From NCBI GenBank assembly GCA_900544465.1, contig UQVT01000008.1, positions 1-23,588 of the forward strand: 23,588 nucleotides of DNA. The letters are read 5' to 3'. Source of the DNA: an uncultured Collinsella sp. Its GTDB lineage: Bacteria > Actinomycetota > Coriobacteriia > Coriobacteriales > Coriobacteriaceae. The notes below the pieces were generated by a model that worked only from the letters and a program-made list of their open reading frames with translations, did not search any database and had not been told where the DNA came from. This document shows positions 21,689 to 23,588 of this stretch, one piece after another (position 1 is the first letter of the stretch; the number at the start of each line of letters is the position of its first letter). The position numbers and the translations under genes were made by a program.

Positions 21689-21699
21689 TTCAAGTTGAA
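21689..21699. promoter_or_regulatory. Palindrome TTCAAGTTGAA in the phosphoesterase leader
   Basis: This 11-bp palindrome overlaps AAGTTGAACTT (21695-21705 region), giving interlocked repeats of the kind bound by MerR-type or similar dimers. It lies just downstream of the predicted transcription start of the phosphoesterase gene, a repression position. Confidence 0.3.
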
Positions 21700-21713
21700 C
21701 TTAAACGTTACCC

Positions 21714-21742
21714 ATTGTACTCCGTTGCAATAAAGCTGGAAA
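21714..21742 (-). promoter_or_regulatory. Possible promoter of the metallophosphoesterase gene
   Basis: On the minus strand TTTCCA (21742-21737) and TACAAT (21719-21714) are separated by 17 bp. The -10 matches five of six consensus bases and the -35 four of six. The start codon is at 21638, leaving a leader of about 68 nt. Confidence 0.45.
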
Positions 21743-21762
21743 GGGTTTCCGAGCAGAGGCAA

Positions 21763-21777
21763 AGACGGCAGCCGTCT
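21763..21777. promoter_or_regulatory. Perfect inverted repeat AGACGGC-A-GCCGTCT
   Basis: Two 7-bp perfect arms surround one base, in the gap between the phosphoesterase and antiporter genes and about 115 bp before the antiporter start. Symmetry is operator-like, but no promoter is confidently placed around it. Confidence 0.3.
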
Positions 21778-21891
21778 ATGACGATATCGCGCATGCCCGC
21801 AATCCAACCCCATAAACCCACCATCTTTGGGTACAAATAACCGCAGACAACTGACCGTGCCACGCCAACCACCCAGGAGCGGACACTCCCT

Positions 21892-23493
21892 ATGAACCAG
21901 ATTCTTCTCTTTATCGGCCTCGTCATTATTCTGTGCCTGACCATCAAACCCGTCGGCAAAAAGCTCCCCTTCCCCACCCTGCTCATCTTTATCGCGCTCG
22001 GCATGCTGTTGGGCGTCAACGGCCCGGCGCATATCGACTTTAGCGACTATGCGCTCACCGAAACCGTCTGCAGCACGGCGCTGTTGTTCATCATGTTCTA
22101 CGGCGGCTTTAACACCAACATCGACCGCGCCAAGCCCGTCGCCGCGCCCGCGGTGTTGCTGAGCACGCTCGGCGTCGTCATCACCGCAGGCATCACCGGC
22201 GTGTTCGCCCACTTTGTGCTGGGCTTCGACTGGATCGGCGGCCTGCTGCTGGGATCGGTCGTGCCGTCGACCGATGCGGCCAGCGTCTTTAGCGTGCTGC
22301 GCGAGCACAGCCTTTCACTGAGGGGCGGCACCGACTCGCTGCTCGAGGTCGAATCGGGCTCCAACGACCCCGTCGCCTACATGCTCACCGCCGTGCTCGC
22401 CACACTCGCGGCCGGCGGCGACATCAACATTCCCGCACTGCTGGCCAAGCAGATTATCCTGGGCGCGGGCCTGGGCCTTGCCATCGGCTGGGCGGCGGGC
22501 CGCCTGATTGAACGCGCGCACGCAACGGCCGAGGGCGCGCAGACCATCTTTTTGTTCGCCGTGGCGATCGTCGCATACGCGCTACCAAGCTATCTGGGCG
22601 GCAACGGCTTTTTGGCTGTATACCTGGCCGGCATTGTGCTGGGTGCCAGTGACATCACCGGCAAGGTCGAGATGGCGCACTTCTTTGACACTCTCACCGA
22701 GATGGCCGAGATGACCATCTTCTTTTTGCTGGGCCTGCTCGTCACACCCGCACGCCTGCCGCAAATGCTGCTACCGGGCCTGGCACTCATGGCATTTATG
22801 TTCTTTGTGAGCCGCCCCATCGCCGTAGGCATGCTGCTGGCGCCGTTTAGGACGAACCCTCGCCAGATCGCGCTCGTAAGCTGGGCGGGTTTGCGCGGCG
22901 CCGCTTCGGTCGTGTTTAGCCTCTTTGCCGTGGTAGCCGGTGTTCCCGGCGGTCACGACCTGTTTGACCTGGTGTTTGTGATTGCCGTGTCGAGCATTGT
23001 GGTGCAGGGCTCGCTGCTGCCGGCGGTGGCCAAGAAGCTCGATATGATCGATGCGGAAGGCGATGTGCGCCGCACTTTTAACGACTACCGCGACGAGGAC
23101 GGCATGTCGTTCGTCAAGCTCAAGGTAGGCGCTGGACATCCGTTTGCCGGTCGCTCGCTCGCCGATATTGGCAGCGCCACAGACATGCTCGTGGTCCTGG
23201 TGCTGCGCGATGGCGCGCACCCGGTGCTGCCCAACGGCGATACTGTAATTGAGGAAGGCGACCTTCTGGTCATGGCAGCGCCGACGTTTGAAGAACGTGC
23301 CGAGGTTACGCTGCGCGAGGTCACCGTGACGCCCCACGGTCGCCTGGCCGGCCAGCGTCTGCGCGATGTGCCGCAAGGCAAGCATCCGTTTATTGTGGTG
23401 ATGCTCAAGCGCGAAGGCCAAACGATCATCCCCGACGGCAACACCCTCATATACGCCGGCGACGAAGCCGTCATCGCCACACTCGCGTCGTAG
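21892..23493 (+). CDS. CPA1-family cation/proton antiporter with two TrkA-C domains (NhaP2/CvrA-like)
   Basis: The 533-aa protein has about 12 transmembrane helices (residues 3-385), including the ion-binding motifs of CPA1 exchangers: SVVPSTDAASVFSVLR (122-137; D128) and LEVESGSNDPVAY (151-163; N158-D159). Two cytoplasmic TrkA-C (RCK-C) domains follow, about 402-468 (VKLKVGAGHPFAGRSLADIG) and 475-533 (VTPHGRLAGQRLRDVP), which usually bind nucleotides or cations and gate transport. This layout matches potassium/proton antiporters that protect against potassium or alkaline stress. The ATG at 21892 has AGGAG 12 nt upstream, a long spacing, but MNQILLFIGLVII is a normal family start. No neighbour suggests a partner. 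The 95 nt after it to the window end hold no visible gene. Confidence 0.92.
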   Translation: MNQILLFIGLVIILCLTIKPVGKKLPFPTLLIFIALGMLLGVNGPAHIDFSDYALTETVCSTALLFIMFYGGFNTNIDRAKPVAAPAVLLSTLGVVITAGITGVFAHFVLGFDWIGGLLLGSVVPSTDAASVFSVLREHSLSLRGGTDSLLEVESGSNDPVAYMLTAVLATLAAGGDINIPALLAKQIILGAGLGLAIGWAAGRLIERAHATAEGAQTIFLFAVAIVAYALPSYLGGNGFLAVYLAGIVLGASDITGKVEMAHFFDTLTEMAEMTIFFLLGLLVTPARLPQMLLPGLALMAFMFFVSRPIAVGMLLAPFRTNPRQIALVSWAGLRGAASVVFSLFAVVAGVPGGHDLFDLVFVIAVSSIVVQGSLLPAVAKKLDMIDAEGDVRRTFNDYRDEDGMSFVKLKVGAGHPFAGRSLADIGSATDMLVVLVLRDGAHPVLPNGDTVIEEGDLLVMAAPTFEERAEVTLREVTVTPHGRLAGQRLRDVPQGKHPFIVVMLKREGQTIIPDGNTLIYAGDEAVIATLAS

Positions 23494-23588
23494 CCATCCC
23501 CACCCATAAGTTGCGGTGAAATAGGGATTGAATGGGGGTGCGGACGATTTCTTGGACCGCGCCTAGGCGTATCCAAGCTTCCTGCGGT

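Noticed and set aside
20513..23523. TTGCGGTG motif shared by 20514-20522 and 23511-23518
   Set aside because: Only eight bases match before the sequences diverge, so it cannot be called a repeat from this window alone.

Overview
The window reads as an ordinary chromosomal segment of a high-GC, gut-type actinobacterium. Codon use, gene content and several families of short intergenic palindromes suggest Collinsella or another Coriobacteriia. That assignment is inferred from remembered family traits, not from a database search. Coding density is high. I see no phage, plasmid, transposase, CRISPR array or defence island.

Layout. From 1 to about 4.2 kb lie a 38-bp perfect palindrome, a CarD-type RNA polymerase-binding regulator, an HD-domain hydrolase, proA (minus strand) and an S33-type alpha/beta hydrolase. 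From 4.2 to 7.8 kb, a long imperfect hairpin element separates the hydrolase from a minus-strand series: proB, pncB, a small coiled-coil/membrane protein and tRNA-Ala(CGC), which has a clear promoter and terminator. From 7.9 to 11.9 kb, a PflA-like radical SAM gene diverges from a promoter driving a structured RNA of about 170 nt (6S RNA is my best guess). A WecA/TagO-type glycan-lipid initiator and trpS follow. From 12.2 to 16.9 kb come minus-strand genes: a short MGMT-like protein, DegV, MarR, a B3/4-domain protein cut short by an in-frame TAG, and ATP-dependent PEP carboxykinase. From 17 to 23.6 kb are a repeat cluster, an L-lactate permease, a polysaccharide flippase with a long basic N-terminus and a TTG start, a 123-bp inverted-repeat element, a metallophosphoesterase, and a CPA1 cation/proton antiporter with two TrkA-C domains.

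Functional themes. ProB and ProA supply proline but are encoded at separate sites around the hydrolase gene. Lactate permease and PEP carboxykinase are neighbours and fit organic-acid and central carbon metabolism. The WecA-like transferase and the flippase both fit cell-surface polysaccharide assembly, although they are not adjacent.

The most interesting content is non-coding. Six copies of a 33-nt hairpin each lie 15-29 nt beyond a stop codon and look like mobile, bidirectional terminators. Other items are two further palindromic repeat families, a MITE-like inverted-repeat element, a roughly 100-nt nested hairpin between convergent genes, the 6S-like RNA with operator-like repeats over its divergent promoters, and a perfect palindrome upstream of pckA resembling a LacI-family operator. 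No clearly new multi-gene system is visible.
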